Shown here in pieces: positions 37,128 to 50,049 of a stretch of 64,000 nt of DNA. Location of the stretch: contig NC_083386.1 of the NCBI RefSeq assembly GCF_031755915.1, forward strand, positions 18,523,001 to 18,587,000. The letters run 5' to 3'. The notes beneath the pieces were generated by a model. That model had not been told where the DNA came from, made no database searches, and worked only from the letters and a program-made list of their open reading frames with translations. Within the stretch, counting starts at the first letter, position 1; the number at the start of each line of letters is the position of its first letter. The DNA comes from Ziziphus jujuba. Lineage: Eukaryota; Streptophyta; Magnoliopsida; Rosales; Rhamnaceae. The translations under genes and the position numbers were made by a program.

Positions 37128-37450
37128 GCAAACCTGTCTTCAACATTCTCGCCTCCCCCACCGCCTTCTCATTTCCTCACCCCTTTTTTTTTTTTTTTGT
37201 TTTTTTTTTCCTACTTTATTTTTGTTTTGTGTTTTTTTTTTTTTTTTTTCCCTCCTTTTGTTGGGCCCCCCTACTCTGGAAACCACAGCAAACTCAACTG
37301 CGCTCATTATTAAATCTTTGCCAACCAGCAACTTCCTCATTCTCATTCCCTTCTTACTCCCTCCCTCCCTCCCTCTCGCACCCAAATCGCAAACCCATCC
37401 CTCACTTCCCTTTTCTTCTCCTTCTTTTTCTTTTGGGTTCTGTAACGCGC

Positions 37451-39323
37451 ATGGCTCAGTCCTTAGACGACGCCGAGTTTTGGCTACCGCCGAAGTTTCT
37501 CACCGACGACGACGTGCTTATGGATAAGGATGGCTTCGACAAGAACGGTGGTGGTGGTGGAACAACTGGTTTTGGGCATTCTCATGATGGATTTCCCTCT
37601 GAGTTCCCCTACGAGTTCGACTCGTTTAGTTCTAACTCGGCCCTTAGTTCGCCTGTTGAATCCGTGGTGGGTTCGATGGAGGCCGAGAGCAGCGACGAGG
37701 AAGAGTTTCTGTTCGGGTTGACTCGTCGGCTTGCTCAGTCCACGCTTCATGACTCGCAGAAACTCGCCGTGACGAGTTTCCCTCAAGACAAACATGAGGT
37801 ACGCGTTTTCGTAATTTCTACGGAATCCTTCTATTTGTGTGTGTGTGTTTTTTTTTTTTTTTTTTTTCTTGGCTAAAGCTGGGGTCTGAGCTAGTTTGAC
37901 TCGTTTTGTTGACTCAGATGGTGTTGTCCGGGTCACCTCAGTCGACTCTGAGTGGAATCGGAAGCTGGTGTGCTAGGAGTACTATTTCAAGCGATGGAAG
38001 TCCAAACGGTCCTTCCCAGGTACCGTCTCCTCCAACGACGCCGTTTGGAGCAAGGAATGACACTTGGGACCTGATTTACGAAGCGGCTGGGCAGGTCGCT
38101 AGGTTGAAGATGACTGACGAAGAAACGAAGTTCAGTAACCGTGGAAAAGGGCTGCTCGGTCCCCATGGTAGTCCAAATCCTTCGGTTCCTTGTGTTAGAA
38201 ACCCCAACAGTGGGCTCTACAAGAACAACAACCAGGGTTTTAGTCAGAATCTTGCAAGGGTAAGCCATTTTTGTGGTTCTTTTTAAGTTTAGGAAAGTGA
38301 AAAATGAAAAAGAGGGTATAGCTCCGTTCCAGAAAAAAAAAATGGTGGAAAAGTAATTGAAATAGAACTCTCCCAAGGTTTTTTACTGAACTTTTTCTTT
38401 CCGGGAAATATGGAATTTCAACCTTCTTTTTTTTCCCCTTTGCATCCAAACAGAGATTTGGATCTTAGTGTTCTATTTTCTGAATCATGGGTTTATCTGT
38501 TTTTGCAGCTTCAGCAAGTAAGACCAGACCAGGCGCTCAAGTCACAGTGCTCTGCCGCTTGGGTAAGAGAGGTTAAGAACGGCTGGGCTCACAACCACAA
38601 CCACAACCACCATAACCAAAATCAGCAACAGATCCGGAACAGGGGAAGGAATATTGGGCATGAGCGTGCTATGAATTTGCCTCACTCTGTTTGGAGGCCT
38701 CAGCAAATCCAACAGCCACAGCACACTGATACTGCCATGCGAGCAGTTTTGCTTGGTGGATCTGGCGTTAAGAGGGAATGTTCTGGAACTGGGGTTTTCT
38801 TGCCTCGCAAATATGGCAATCCTCCAGAGTCTCGCAAGAAGACAGGTATTGCAAAATGTTTTTTGCATACTGTTTTGTTTTTTTGAAAGATCTTGGTTAA
38901 TCTTAATTTCGACTTTGGGATTATCCATAAATATGTTTGTCAAAATTCTTATTTATTCAACTTCCTCTTTTTTTTTTTGGTTGTCTTTTCGACCAGGTTG
39001 TACGACTGTTCTGCTTCCAGCGAAGGTCGTTCAGGCTCTGAACTTGAACGTTGAAGCTGTGAATCACGGTCAGGCTCAGCCCCGTTTCGGTACCGGTTTT
39101 TCGCCAGATCATGGTATGCTCGATTTGAATGGAATTTTTAGTTGTGGATTCTCAATTTCTTTCGAGTTTAACTTTTGGGTTTTTTTTTATTTTTATTTTT
39201 TAATCATTTGCAGAGGTTTTAATGGCTAGAAGAAATGCCCTTTTGGCACAGCAAAGGAGGAGTTTAAGGCCAGAAGGGACTCTGAATCATGAAGTTCGTC
39301 TTCCTCAGGAGTGGACGTATTGA
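37451..39323 (+). CDS. Uncharacterised plant-specific protein, 417 aa, five exons
   Basis: Coding exons are 37451-37798, 37918-38259, 38509-38845, 38997-39113 and 39214-39323; all four introns (119, 249, 151 and 100 bases) are GT-AG and the frame is open through to TGA. The start is the first ATG after a pyrimidine-rich leader (MAQSLDDAEFWLPP). The 417 residues show a glycine run (33-37), an acidic patch MEAESSDEEEF (76-86), TWDLIYEAAGQVARLKM (165-181), a His/Asn/Gln-rich run (257-271), RECSGTGVFLPR (319-330), CTTVLLPAKVVQALNLN (344-360) and the terminus HEVRLPQEWTY (407-417). No signal peptide, membrane segment or enzyme motif is evident. I recall similar C-terminal blocks in uncharacterised Arabidopsis proteins (possibly At3g54000 and At5g59050), without certainty. 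Function unknown; the charged, low-complexity layout suggests a soluble, perhaps regulatory protein. Neighbours are transposon relics, so context gives no clue. Confidence 0.9.
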
Positions 39324-39800
39324 CTGATCCAAAGTATAAACCCGTATTAATTACTTATAGGGTATATGGTATTGTTTATTATTATTATTTTTTAAAATCT
39401 TTTCTTAGGGTAATGAAATTCAAGAATGCGAGTGTAGTTTAGGAGCAATAAGAAAATCCAGGTATTTTTTTGAAGGATGTTGCAAGCCACGACCTCTATG
39501 GTTTATAGGAGGTGTTTTAGATTGAAGAAGAAAGAATAGTAGTAATAGGAAATGGTGGTTTTTTTTTTTTTTTTTTTTGTCATGTAATAATTGGCAAAAT
39601 TTTCATTCAATGTTTGATGGGAAAAAGGGTGGGAAATATTAGTTTTTTTTGGCAACATGGTTAACTGGTAATTTGGGTTGTAAAAGGGGGTATTGAAAGG
39701 CTCTTCGCTGTAATTTCCCTTCTTGGAGGTAAAAATTTCTAATAAGAAAGAAGTATTGAGATTCATTCTATTACTGCTTATTTCATATTTATATTTTTTA
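39324..39800 (+). other. Probable 3' UTR and downstream flank
   Basis: No ORF after the TGA. AATAAG variants of the polyadenylation signal occur at 39447-39452 and 39741-39746. A T run at 39557-39578 lies between. The true poly(A) site cannot be fixed from sequence alone. Confidence 0.4.
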
Positions 39801-42419
39801 ACCATTGTTTATATGGCACCCAATTCTTTTCTTGAAGAGGGATTGTTATAGTTTTTAAAATTTTATTACTAATTTCAGTTACAAGGTTAGTTAAATCTTA
39901 TAATTATTGCTAGGAAATCCGAACTGAATAATTTGCTGGGGGTTACATACAGTTGTAATTTAATACTAACTTTTGACGAAGTTCAAGACTAGGTTAACGC
40001 CAAGCTATCTAAACCTAACAAATATTGTCAAAGATTCGTGAAAGGGGTGGGAATAAAGTTACGAAAATGTATTGTAGTTTCTTCAACGTGAAGTATTGGG
40101 TTAGTGATATTAAATGCAAATTTGAAATGGGTCTAAAGTCTACCGTACGTAATTTGTCTGATTTTGATTTTTGTGGACCCCATGACTGGTACTACTTTTG
40201 AGCTTTTCTTTATTGATTTTATGTTCTTCCCCATCAGTTTCGCTTGCATTTCCCGGTTATTTGTCGAGTAAAGGAAAATAAAAGAGAGAGAGACGAGAAA
40301 AAGAAGGCATGCAAGGGCGTTGTTTGGTGGTGGGTAGTGGCAATTTAAATTAGATTGTTGCAGAATCGATGTGATGTTGACTTGGTCAACTTGTCTGTCT
40401 CTCTCAAACGTATTCAAAGTGTAATAAAAAGAAATTATTTTATTTTATTTTTTGTTTTGGGCTCTCCTATGGCTCTTGAACTCTAGACCTGTTTATAATT
40501 TCGTTATTGGATTTTGTATTTGTCATAGATTCATAGTTCCTTCTAAATTGTGAAAACTTTACAGTCCTATACTTGGGAGTATCAATGTGAATTTCTACAA
40601 AATTTAGAGGTTATAAATGCATATTTCTATAAAGTCCAAAAGTGATAAATGCAGAATTCAAAAATCAAATTGCAATCAGGTGTAGAGTTCAGGATACTGA
40701 TGCAAATAACCCTAATAAAAAAGCTCCAATCTGCTGTATTTTTCAATGGGATTTATTTGGGATCCGAAGCAGCTCAATTTGTAATTTGGGGCATTAAAAA
40801 ATAAATTGAATTGTAGAAAACCATAGCTTTTGTAGGTTTACATATTCCAAATCTGCCTTTGTCTATCTGGGAGGAATTTAGTACAAATCTTAAAAGTAAC
40901 ATTATTGTTTTGCAAAATGAAATGTCCCAAAGAAAATTGTGAGCAATTGGGGTTTGATTCTCAAAGGGATGGTACTCAATTGGCCAAATTGCTTGTATTT
41001 TGTTTGATGCTTATTTTAGATAACATACAACTTACAAGCTGGCATTGGATTCTTGAAACGGTTGAAATCTGTGCACAGGTTGGGTTTTGTGGGAAGTATG
41101 ATTAATTTTTAATTTTTTTTTTTTTTTCCAAGTACAATGTCTTTTGTATTAAGCGAGGTAGGCTTTGTCTTGTGGAATCCAACAAGAGCATCGCATATCT
41201 ACTGTACAAAATCTTTGTTTGTTAGCTTTGTTAATGATTTCTTACTTAGTATAGTCATTGATCAGTCCATTTTTAACTTTTAAATTTCTTTACAACATAT
41301 TTTAAAGGAAAATTTTCAACCTTTTCTTTTATTATTATTCTATATTTCTTTTTTGGGATAACTACATTTTACCTTATTAATTATACCACTTATTGCACTC
41401 TGTCTCCTATATTACAAAACCCTTCGCATTAGCTCATGAAGTATTATTTTGTTGTTTGTTAAGTCTAATCTTACATTTTGTCGAGTAAATTTGGATAAAT
41501 TAGTATGTCTTTGACAACCATTTGAAAAAAAGTCAAGGTTGGAGAAATCGGGAAGTAATTGTTGTAACTGATTAAAAAAAAAAAAAATTCTAATTTTACA
41601 TTTTGATATATATATATATATATATATTTGATAAAATTAAATATATACAACACATAAAACTATGTTTAGAAAATTGCTTTATTCTAATTAAACCATATAC
41701 ATAACTAATTTACCAAATTTATTAGGAAAAATTACATAATTGAACTAAAATATTAGAAAATCATAGTCTAGGGTGTGCATGTGAGGGGTCTACTAATTTG
41801 GATGACAAAATATAAAAGATTATGGAAGACAAAATATACTTACCCCTTGTTTTTCTTACACAAAATAGCTAGGTTAACCCTTTTTTTTTTTTTTTTTTTT
41901 TTTTTGGTAGTTTACCAAATAATGTGGCATTGATAAATATTGGTTCATTTTCAATAAAATTTAGGTATTAGTTTTTTGTTTTAATTTACTACGGAATAAT
42001 CCAGTTAACGATGGTTACTAGTATAATTCCACATCCTTGAATGATGAAAGTTTCCTTCTTAATTTATCAAAATATCTGCTGCTGATAAATTATTTGATAA
42101 ATAAAATTTGCTGAAAAAATTTAGTGGCCCTAATAGTGTTGGTTTTTTTATAATTTCTATGTTTAACATAATTTCGAATATCATTCTCTACAGTTAGCAT
42201 ATTTATAAATAAATTCATAACATATATTTTTTAAAGGTAAATTTCATTTAAACTTCATGAGTTTTATCATAATTACATTTATAATTTTTAATTATAAAAA
42301 TTAATTTATAAAAATTAACAGATAAATAACATAAATTTAACTTACAATTAGAACAAAATTAAAAAAGCTTAAATATATATATATATATATATATTATTAT
42401 AATTTCTTGATGAGATTGC
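39801..42419. other. AT-rich intergenic
   Basis: No supported gene. Short frames at 40133-40417 (minus) and 40905-41105 (plus) have no motif. T run at 41880-41905; TA tracts at 41607-41629 and 42371-42393. Confidence 0.45.
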
Positions 42420-42860
42420 TTCCATTGATCGTTTTTGTACAGCTAGCAGTGGGGAAAGCCAAAATCTACGCCCAACTCCCAAGTGAAATTCATCAATCTA
42501 AATGAAAACTGTAATTGGGTTGGAACCAACCAACCCACTCAATCAAGGGACTCACCAGGCCGAAAAGAGCAGCTGTCAGCCACGTGGTGGGTTCAAACCC
42601 CTTTTGATTTTCAGTTTCGTCTTTAAACCAGGAGGGGTGGTTGAAGAGTATTTTTATTCAAAAGAGATAATGACATCATCATGTGTGACAGATTCTTTAT
42701 TTGCTGCTCTGCAGCATTCAAGATATCTGGCCCATACCCAGCCGTCAATCACGTTCTCTTGGTCCTGTTTGGGCCAGGCCTTTTTCATATCTTGTAGAAT
42801 TTTTATGCTCTGTTATTCAATAAAGTTTTTTGGGTATTACTAAAATTCAATAAAGTTGCA
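42420..42860. other. Less AT-rich unassigned patch
   Basis: Includes an ORF at 42502-42843 (plus, 113 codons) and a tRNA B-box-like GTGGGTTCAAACCCC near 42585. The ORF product has no recognisable domain, and no A-box lies at tRNA or SINE distance. It may be a decayed gene fragment or repeat. Confidence 0.25.
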
Positions 42861-44968
42861 ATATATCATATAAACAGATTGCATATTGAAAATTATTATG
42901 AAGGAAATCCAAGAATATTCATTTGCTTGCTTAAAACACACATATGTTCTACAATTATTGAATTGTATAAAGCGAAATCTTGCCCATCCCACTAATTACT
43001 TTAATAAATAAAAGAGTGATATTTTAATCCAAAAGTGAATGACCTGAGACGTTGTTTCATATGGAAGTTTATGTCATCGATCACATAAACTTATCAATGA
43101 ACAATGCTGTTTCTACACGCATGTTTGTGTTTGATGCATTTATTTCAGTCATAAAAATTGTAATCTTGGTTATTATTATTTTTTTTTAGTTTAAATTTTC
43201 TAAATTACTTAAATGGGCAAATTCTAAGAATTGAATGATATATTTATTTGTGTTGATGATGTGTATGATGTTCAATAGTATGGCTGGCGTGCTTATGCTA
43301 ATCATGTTGGTGGTTTTGACTTTTAAAAAAAATATTATTTATATAATATCAGAGTTTAAATAAATATTTATTGTATAGGAGTTGGTGGGTTGGACTCATG
43401 ATAATAATAATTGTCAATGATGGATATAACATGATTTATTTTTTGTGAAAAAATAGAAAAATTAAAGTATGAGCAGTATTCTTGCTGAAGAATTAAAAAC
43501 AGTGAAATGCCCTTTTTTTTTTTTTTTTTTTTTGGGACATTAAATTTGTAGTATGTTTCGTACATGGATACCAGTTGAAGAAAAAAAAAAAGAAAGAAAA
43601 AAGAAAAAGAAAAAGGTGATTGAATTCCTGCCCGCCCTTGAAAACACATGAGTACGTTAATGACTATAGTGACAGTCATTCGCCAGAAAAAAACATTTAG
43701 TACCATAGTCGAATAGTTTTAGAATTTTTGTTTCTATTGTTTGGTTATGGAAACTTTATGGGGAAAAATAAGATATAAATCGAAAATAAGAATAACAAGT
43801 ATATATTAAATGTATAAATTAGAGAATAACTTTAATTTTCTATGTGATCAAATGAAGAATTCATTTTATCTCCAAATATTCTTTTCTTTAGTAAAATCCA
43901 AAATCCAATGATGTGTTAAAGAACTAAATAAGTTTTCTAAAGAAGTTTGGGAAGTACAGTACTTTAGGTTCGATAAAGCTCCTAACTAGAGAGGCAATAG
44001 ATTTTTATTTTCGTTTGATCGAAGGAGCTCTAAACTTGGTTATAATGTGTTTCAGTATTGTTATGCCAGTTTGTGTTTTGTTAGTTTAGCTTGTTTGAAC
44101 CGGAAAAAACAAGTAAACTTCAAACTGTTTTGGACTAAGTTGTTTCTACTCATGGAAATGGAAATAGGAATGGCAATCGGGAGTGGATTTCGGATAGGGG
44201 AATGCCACCTTGTCCCAAAGAAAAAAAGAAAAAATAAAAAAAAGTATTGATGGAAAAGTTAACCTCCACTTTTATGAAAATGTTGAAGGAAATATTGATA
44301 TTGACAGATATTCCATAAAAAATTATAGAAACAGTGAATAACTAACTTTTTTTTTTTTTTTGGCAAACATGAATAATTAAATTAAAATATAAAGTTTAGC
44401 ATATGAACAATTTAAAACACAATAATTATAATAACAATGTTAATAAAATAGTTCATAAATATATATATATATACACAATCATGATATAGTAAGGACATGA
44501 CAAAAATATAATGGTAAATGTATCCTATTTAGCAAAGTACATCATTTAAATGATGTTTTGATTGTTTCCAAACAAATCCTAATTAGGATAGTAATAACCT
44601 GTTAGATTTATATGATATCCATTGCTAATTGTTATAAAAAAAGTTATCTTTATTCTTTAAAATTTGATTGATAATTTATCTTTTCCATATGGTAATAAAT
44701 ATAGATGATACAGTTTATCACATAGGATGACTTAAGGTTTTTCATGGCATTTGTACTATGTCAAAATCGTATACATACATAACTAGGCTCATATTAGGTA
44801 TGATTTTATCATTAGGTGCAAGACCTATAAGCTCCGAAGAATGTAAGGTAAGAAATGATAAGATCGGTGAGCAATTCCATGTTGCTTGAGAAAGAGTTGG
44901 TGAAGTGATATACATATATATATATATATATACCTGAGTTGTGCAGAATTATATCGTAGTCTGAACCG
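42861..44968. other. AT-rich intergenic
   Basis: No supported gene. Contains a T run (43511-43533), an A/G tract (43579-43615) and an AGGAATGGCAATCGGG phrase near 44166 that resembles the end of the hAT-like element at 62427. Confidence 0.4.
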
Positions 44969-45205
44969 GGTTAGCAAGAAGATAAGTGAGAATCCCTTGT
45001 AAAGTAATATATAGGTGTGAACACTTTTTTTTACTAATATGAAACATTTTGGAGAATTCAGTAGGTTTTACCTTGTTATCAATGTTGGCTAGCGAGAAGA
45101 TAAGTGAGCGATCCTTGAACTAATATATATGTGTAGGTATTTCTCTCACTAGTATGTGGTTTTTTAGACAAAATTACCTTGTTATCCACGTCTCCCATGG
45201 AGAAA
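44969..45205. repeat. About 118-bp diverged tandem duplication
   Basis: GTTAGCAAGAAGATAAGTGA near 44970 recurs as GCTAGCGAGAAGATAAGTGA near 45088. Both are followed by CCTTG, ATATATA-GTGT, ACTA-TATG and TACCTTGTTATC in the same order. Divergence is moderate, so the event is older than the other tandem duplications here. Confidence 0.7.
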
Positions 45206-48196
45206 TGCTGTTATGTCAATCGAAATGTCAACAATATGGACGATTATTGCATGATGTTCATGCCCAACCTCTTAACTGATCCATATCTATATCCAATACT
45301 AGTAGCAATCAAACCATATCCATAGCCATCACCAGCAAAAACCCAATCAATTTATTTTTGACCGCTTGTTTAAATCAGAGTTCTAAAGATGTAAAAAGAT
45401 AAGAGTCTAAGTGACCTTAGATGTGGGATGAGAGAAAAAGGCTCTGTTAAGGGCGCCAAAAGGCATGCCATTTTTTTTTTTTCCAAATTTTTAAAGTTTT
45501 TTGTAAAGATAAATAAATATATAAAGTTAAAATAGATATTACTATTTTTTTAATGTTAAACAAATCCCTATTGTGGAGTAGGTTTACAATACATTTTTTT
45601 CTTTCTAAATTAGATATTATTGCAATGAAAGAAAAATTCTTAAGTAATTGTATTGTTTATGTTTTTGATATTTATTTATTTTTTATGGAAAACTTTAAAA
45701 GTATGGAGTTCTTATACATCCCTTATGATAAGTTGTTTTCTAATTTATTTTAATCGCATGCATTATAATGATTTAGAGATAAATACAAAAACATCCCATA
45801 GCTTTTAATAAATCTTCCACACCCTTTGGTAGCAATCTAAATTATCTTTATACACTTAGTAAAATTAAATTATCTTTAAAAGTTTTATTCTGTTTTTTTA
45901 CAAAAAAATATCTTTTTTTCATTATTTTGAAAAAATTAATTTAAAGATTTGAAAATTTTAGCTATCTGTATTTGTTAACTAATTTTATTTAAATTATATG
46001 ATAGTTTTTCAATCAGAAAAACAATATGATGATTTTAATCTAAACTTTTATAACTAAGGATAATTTGTCAAATATGTTTATCTAAATGAATGAAAATTTA
46101 TAATAATTAACTAGCTATATTTTAAATTTTCAAAAACATTCAACTAAACATATTTGTCAAATATATAACTTACTTAAAAAAGCTTATTTAGTTAAAATTA
46201 TCATATAGTTATAGTTTTTTTTAAAGAAAAATTTTCACATAGTTTAATTGAAATTTTATTAAAAATATTGAAAAATTGAAGTCTTCAAATTAATTATTGC
46301 AAAAAAAAAAAAAAAAAAAAAGAAAAAAAAAGAAAAAAAAGCTTTTAAATATGACTTAATTTGATAAAGGTATAAAAGTAATTTAGATTGTTATAAAGGA
46401 TGTGGATAATTTATTTAAAACCTGAGGAATATTTTAATATTTAGCCTAAAGAGTAAATGAAATATTCCCTTTTTTAAAAAAAAATATACACAAAGTCCCT
46501 ATTACGTTTGGATTAAAATACAGAAAGACGTTAATAGGTTTAAATTTGTCTAGTCAATTATCATGCTTTTTAAAACTTTGTTTTAAGCTGAGCTTTTAGT
46601 TTGTAAATTTAGAAGAATGAATTTAATTCTGTTTGGATCACAAACAATGCATTTTATTATTACTAAAAGAAAGCATGTTTATTGGTTTTTCTCACTTTTG
46701 CTTCCTTACTGATTAAATCAAGATTGGGCATTGATGTAAATTTTTAACTGGACCAATTTAAGATTTCATCATAATCTAAAATGGGAAAAGAAAGAAGGGG
46801 TTTGATTCATACGTTAAAGTCAATTAGGAAAGGAAAAGTGGTATATCTAATAGCTAGGTGTCACTCACCCCATTATACATTAGTGCCCACTTCTATAATT
46901 GCAACCTTTGTAACAAAAGGACGAATTCCAATTTCTGCATTTGAGGAAGCTTTCCAATCACAAAGGAGAGTAGAGATAAGGCAAATACACAAAGCAAACG
47001 TGGTCTCAACTTGCTCTTTCCTTCGTGGTTAAGTTAAATACAGGATAAATATAAACTGTATATCATTCGTAAGGATGAAATTATCGTGTTGAAAATATCA
47101 TGTTCAATTTTATGAAAGTTTCAATAAATATATTAATGTCCATGAAAATTTTGACAAAACATGAAAATAATAAAATATCTTATTAAAAGATATATTTTTT
47201 CACTAAAACATTTTAAAAATACAAGAACAATGATAATATATCATTTTGGACACCAATTTTTATAATGTAACCTAAGATAAATATAATTACAATAGTGAGT
47301 ATGACCATGGTTTAAAATATCAAAAATATTTTTAAAACTTTTTGTGAAATTTTCATTTTTTTGAGCTTATGGACAGGAAACATTTCCATTTGGAAATGAG
47401 TATAATTTTATAATATTCATGAAAATTTTTGATATTTTTTTATAATTTTTATAGAAATTTTCTATTAAAAAATACATCAATTCGTTCACAATTTGATTAA
47501 AGAATTCATAATTTTCATTGAAATTTTTGAAATTGTCATAGAATTTTTAGAAATATATATTAAATTTAAGTTTTTAAAATTTTTTATTTAAAAAAATTAT
47601 AAATATAATTGATGTTTAGTAAAACTTTTTGCCATATTAATCATATTGATATATACATTTTTTTATCTTTTGATTGCCTCTGAAAAATTTTGTAAATAAA
47701 AATAAAAAAATTTACACTTAACAAATAATGTTCAAAATTGTACTAGACAAGTCTACTTATTCAATTCTTAGGCCTTTTTCAGGGGATATCAAAGTTGAGA
47801 GAGAAATTAATTTTTAGGATTAGTTTTATGAGAATTAATTTTTTTCTTGGTCTGTTTGGTAAGTAACAGAAAAGTTGTGATTTATAAGTAATTAAATTAA
47901 ATATTGTATATTAAATTAAGGAAAAATATGTATTCTAAAAAAATTTAAAACTATTTTATCTGAGATTCTCAAAATGATATATATATATATATGTAGGTGA
48001 GAACAACTTTTTCATATATTTTTTTACATTGCTGACTCACACTTTTCCACCTTATAATAAATATATAAACAAAAAAAAGTTATCATTTTTTCAAATGAAT
48101 TAGATTCCAACTAACTTTATCTTTATTCAAACATACCATTAGAGAAAAATTGATGTAACAAGTCATAAGGCTACTTATACATTATTATTATTTTTC
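45206..48196. other. AT-rich intergenic
   Basis: About 3 kb without a supported gene. A frame at 46781-47032 (plus, 83 codons) lies in a slightly less AT-rich patch but has no motif. Long A-rich tract at 46301-46341. Confidence 0.45.
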
Positions 48197-49453
48197 ACAA
48201 TAATAAATTTAATATTTGTATAAATATTATAAATAGATAAAAATTAAAATGTACACAAAAATAAATCTATCTACTCATTATTATAAATAAATAAAAATTA
48301 TAACATATACAAAAATAAGTTTACCTATCCAGTACTATATTTTTTACAATAATAAATTTAATATTTGTATAAATATTATAAATAGATAAAAATTATAATG
48401 TATTTTTTTTTACAATAATAAATTTAATATTGGGTTAATTTCATGTAGCTCCCTTTAGATTTGACTTGAATACAAATTTGTCCCTTTAGTTTCAAAAATA
48501 TTATCAATCTTACTTTAGGTTCCAAAAAGTTATCATATTCTCCCCAGTCGTTTCATCTACACTCATTATAATAATACTATCCATACTCTTTTATGATTGC
48601 TAGTTATAATTTTCAAAACTTGAGAAATTAAATTGTAATTAATTCAAATTTCATAGTGTCTAGATGTAATATTTCCCTTGATATTTGTACAAATATTATA
48701 AGCATATGAAAAATTAGAATGTACACAAAATTTGTACAAACATTATAAATAGATAAAAATTATATCATACACGAAAAAAAATTATATCGTACACTAAAAA
48801 TAGAAAAAAAATGGAAGCTTTCTCTGATTTCTATTAGAGCCATTGTATTTTTTTACAACAATAAATTTAATATTTGTATGAATATTATAAAAAATTAAAA
48901 ATTAAAAGTATTCTTTTCTACAATAATAAATTTAATATTGGGTTAATTTTATATGCCTTTCCTAAAATTTGACTTAAATACATATTACGTCCTTTAGTTT
49001 CAAAAATATCATCAATTCCTCTTTGGTTCCTAAATGTTATCATCTTTTCCCTAATTGTTTCATTCAAATCCCTTGTAATAATATTATCCACACTTTTTTA
49101 GAGATGCTAGTTATAATTTTTAAAATCTGTGGGAGTAAATTATAATTAATACAAATTTTAGGGCGTCCAAATGTAATATTTCCTTTATTATTTGTATAAA
49201 TATTATAAATAGATAAAAATTAGAACATCTACAAAATTTGTATCTATATTATAAATAGATAAAGATTAGAACTTAGATGAAAATTGAAAAAAAAAATTGG
49301 AAGCTTAATTTGTATAAATATTATAAGTGGATAAAACTTAGAATGTACATAAAAATTGAGCTTAATTTGTATAAATATTATAAGTAGATAAAATTTAGAA
49401 TGTACATGAAAATTGAAAAAGCTTAGAAGCTTTCACTTATTTCTATTAGAGCC
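48197..49453. repeat. Complex tandem repeat block with 508-bp period
   Basis: The phrase TTGGGTTAATTT starts two copies, at 48431 and 48939; both run through CCTTTAGTTTCAAAAATAT and end with TTTCTATTAGAGCC (near 48842 and 49453). Around and inside lie many copies of ACAATAATAAATTTAATATT and TATAAATATTATAAATAGAT, for example at 48203, 48347, 48413, 48856 and 48919. Copies differ by small indels, so the block is moderately old. There is no coding content. Confidence 0.8.
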
Positions 49454-49805
49454 TAGAATCAGTCTACAGACCTATTGATTATTGACCCACCACACTTCCA
49501 TCTCACCACTCTAATTTGTTGATTATTTAGAGCAATTAATTATATTTAATTATTTCTTTATAAACTCAACCATCAAAAAATAAAGTTATGCATAAAGTTA
49601 ACTAATATTATATGATGATTGTCATAAAAGACAATGAATTTTACTATAAAATCTATATGGTTGACATATTATTAATTACATACAAATTATCAAAGTTATT
49701 ATCATTATCTTTTAATAATTATTTTGACATTTTATATCTTAAAATGAGAAGGTAGAAGATGTCCACAATTTTCAACCATCAAAGAGCTCTCTATGGTATT
49801 GTAAT
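49454..49805. other. AT-rich spacer
   Basis: No gene or clear repeat seen. Confidence 0.4.
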
Positions 49806-50049
49806 AGTATTTATGTAATATAATATAATTGTAATAATTATTTTATTATCTTATTTAATAAATAATTTTATCAAATATCTATTTTTTTGGACATATTTTT
49901 ATTAATAAAAGTATTTGTATTATTATTAGTATTTATGTAATATAATATAATTGTAATAATTGTTTTATTATCTTATTTAATAAATAATTTTATCATATAT
50001 CTATTTTTCGGGCATATTTTTATTAATAAAAGTATTTTTATTACTATTA
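49806..50049. repeat. 122-bp tandem duplication
   Basis: The unit at 49806-49927, starting AGTATTTATGTAATATAATA, recurs at 49928-50049 with a few substitutions (ATTATTTTA/TTGTTTTAT context and TTTTTTGGACA/TTTTCGGGCA). Confidence 0.9.

Noticed and set aside
37484..38943. Minus-strand ORFs across the 37451 gene
   Set aside because: They are shadows of the plus-strand exons, which have consistent GT-AG junctions and a continuous frame.
40133..40417. Minus-strand ORF of 94 codons downstream of the gene
   Set aside because: Includes a hydrophobic stretch but has no known family match by eye and no gene context.
42578..42600. tRNA or SINE candidate from a B-box-like sequence
   Set aside because: No A-box at the right distance and no cloverleaf could be drawn.
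46781..47032. Plus-strand ORF of 83 codons
   Set aside because: No recognisable domain, no promoter or splice context; kept only as a remark.
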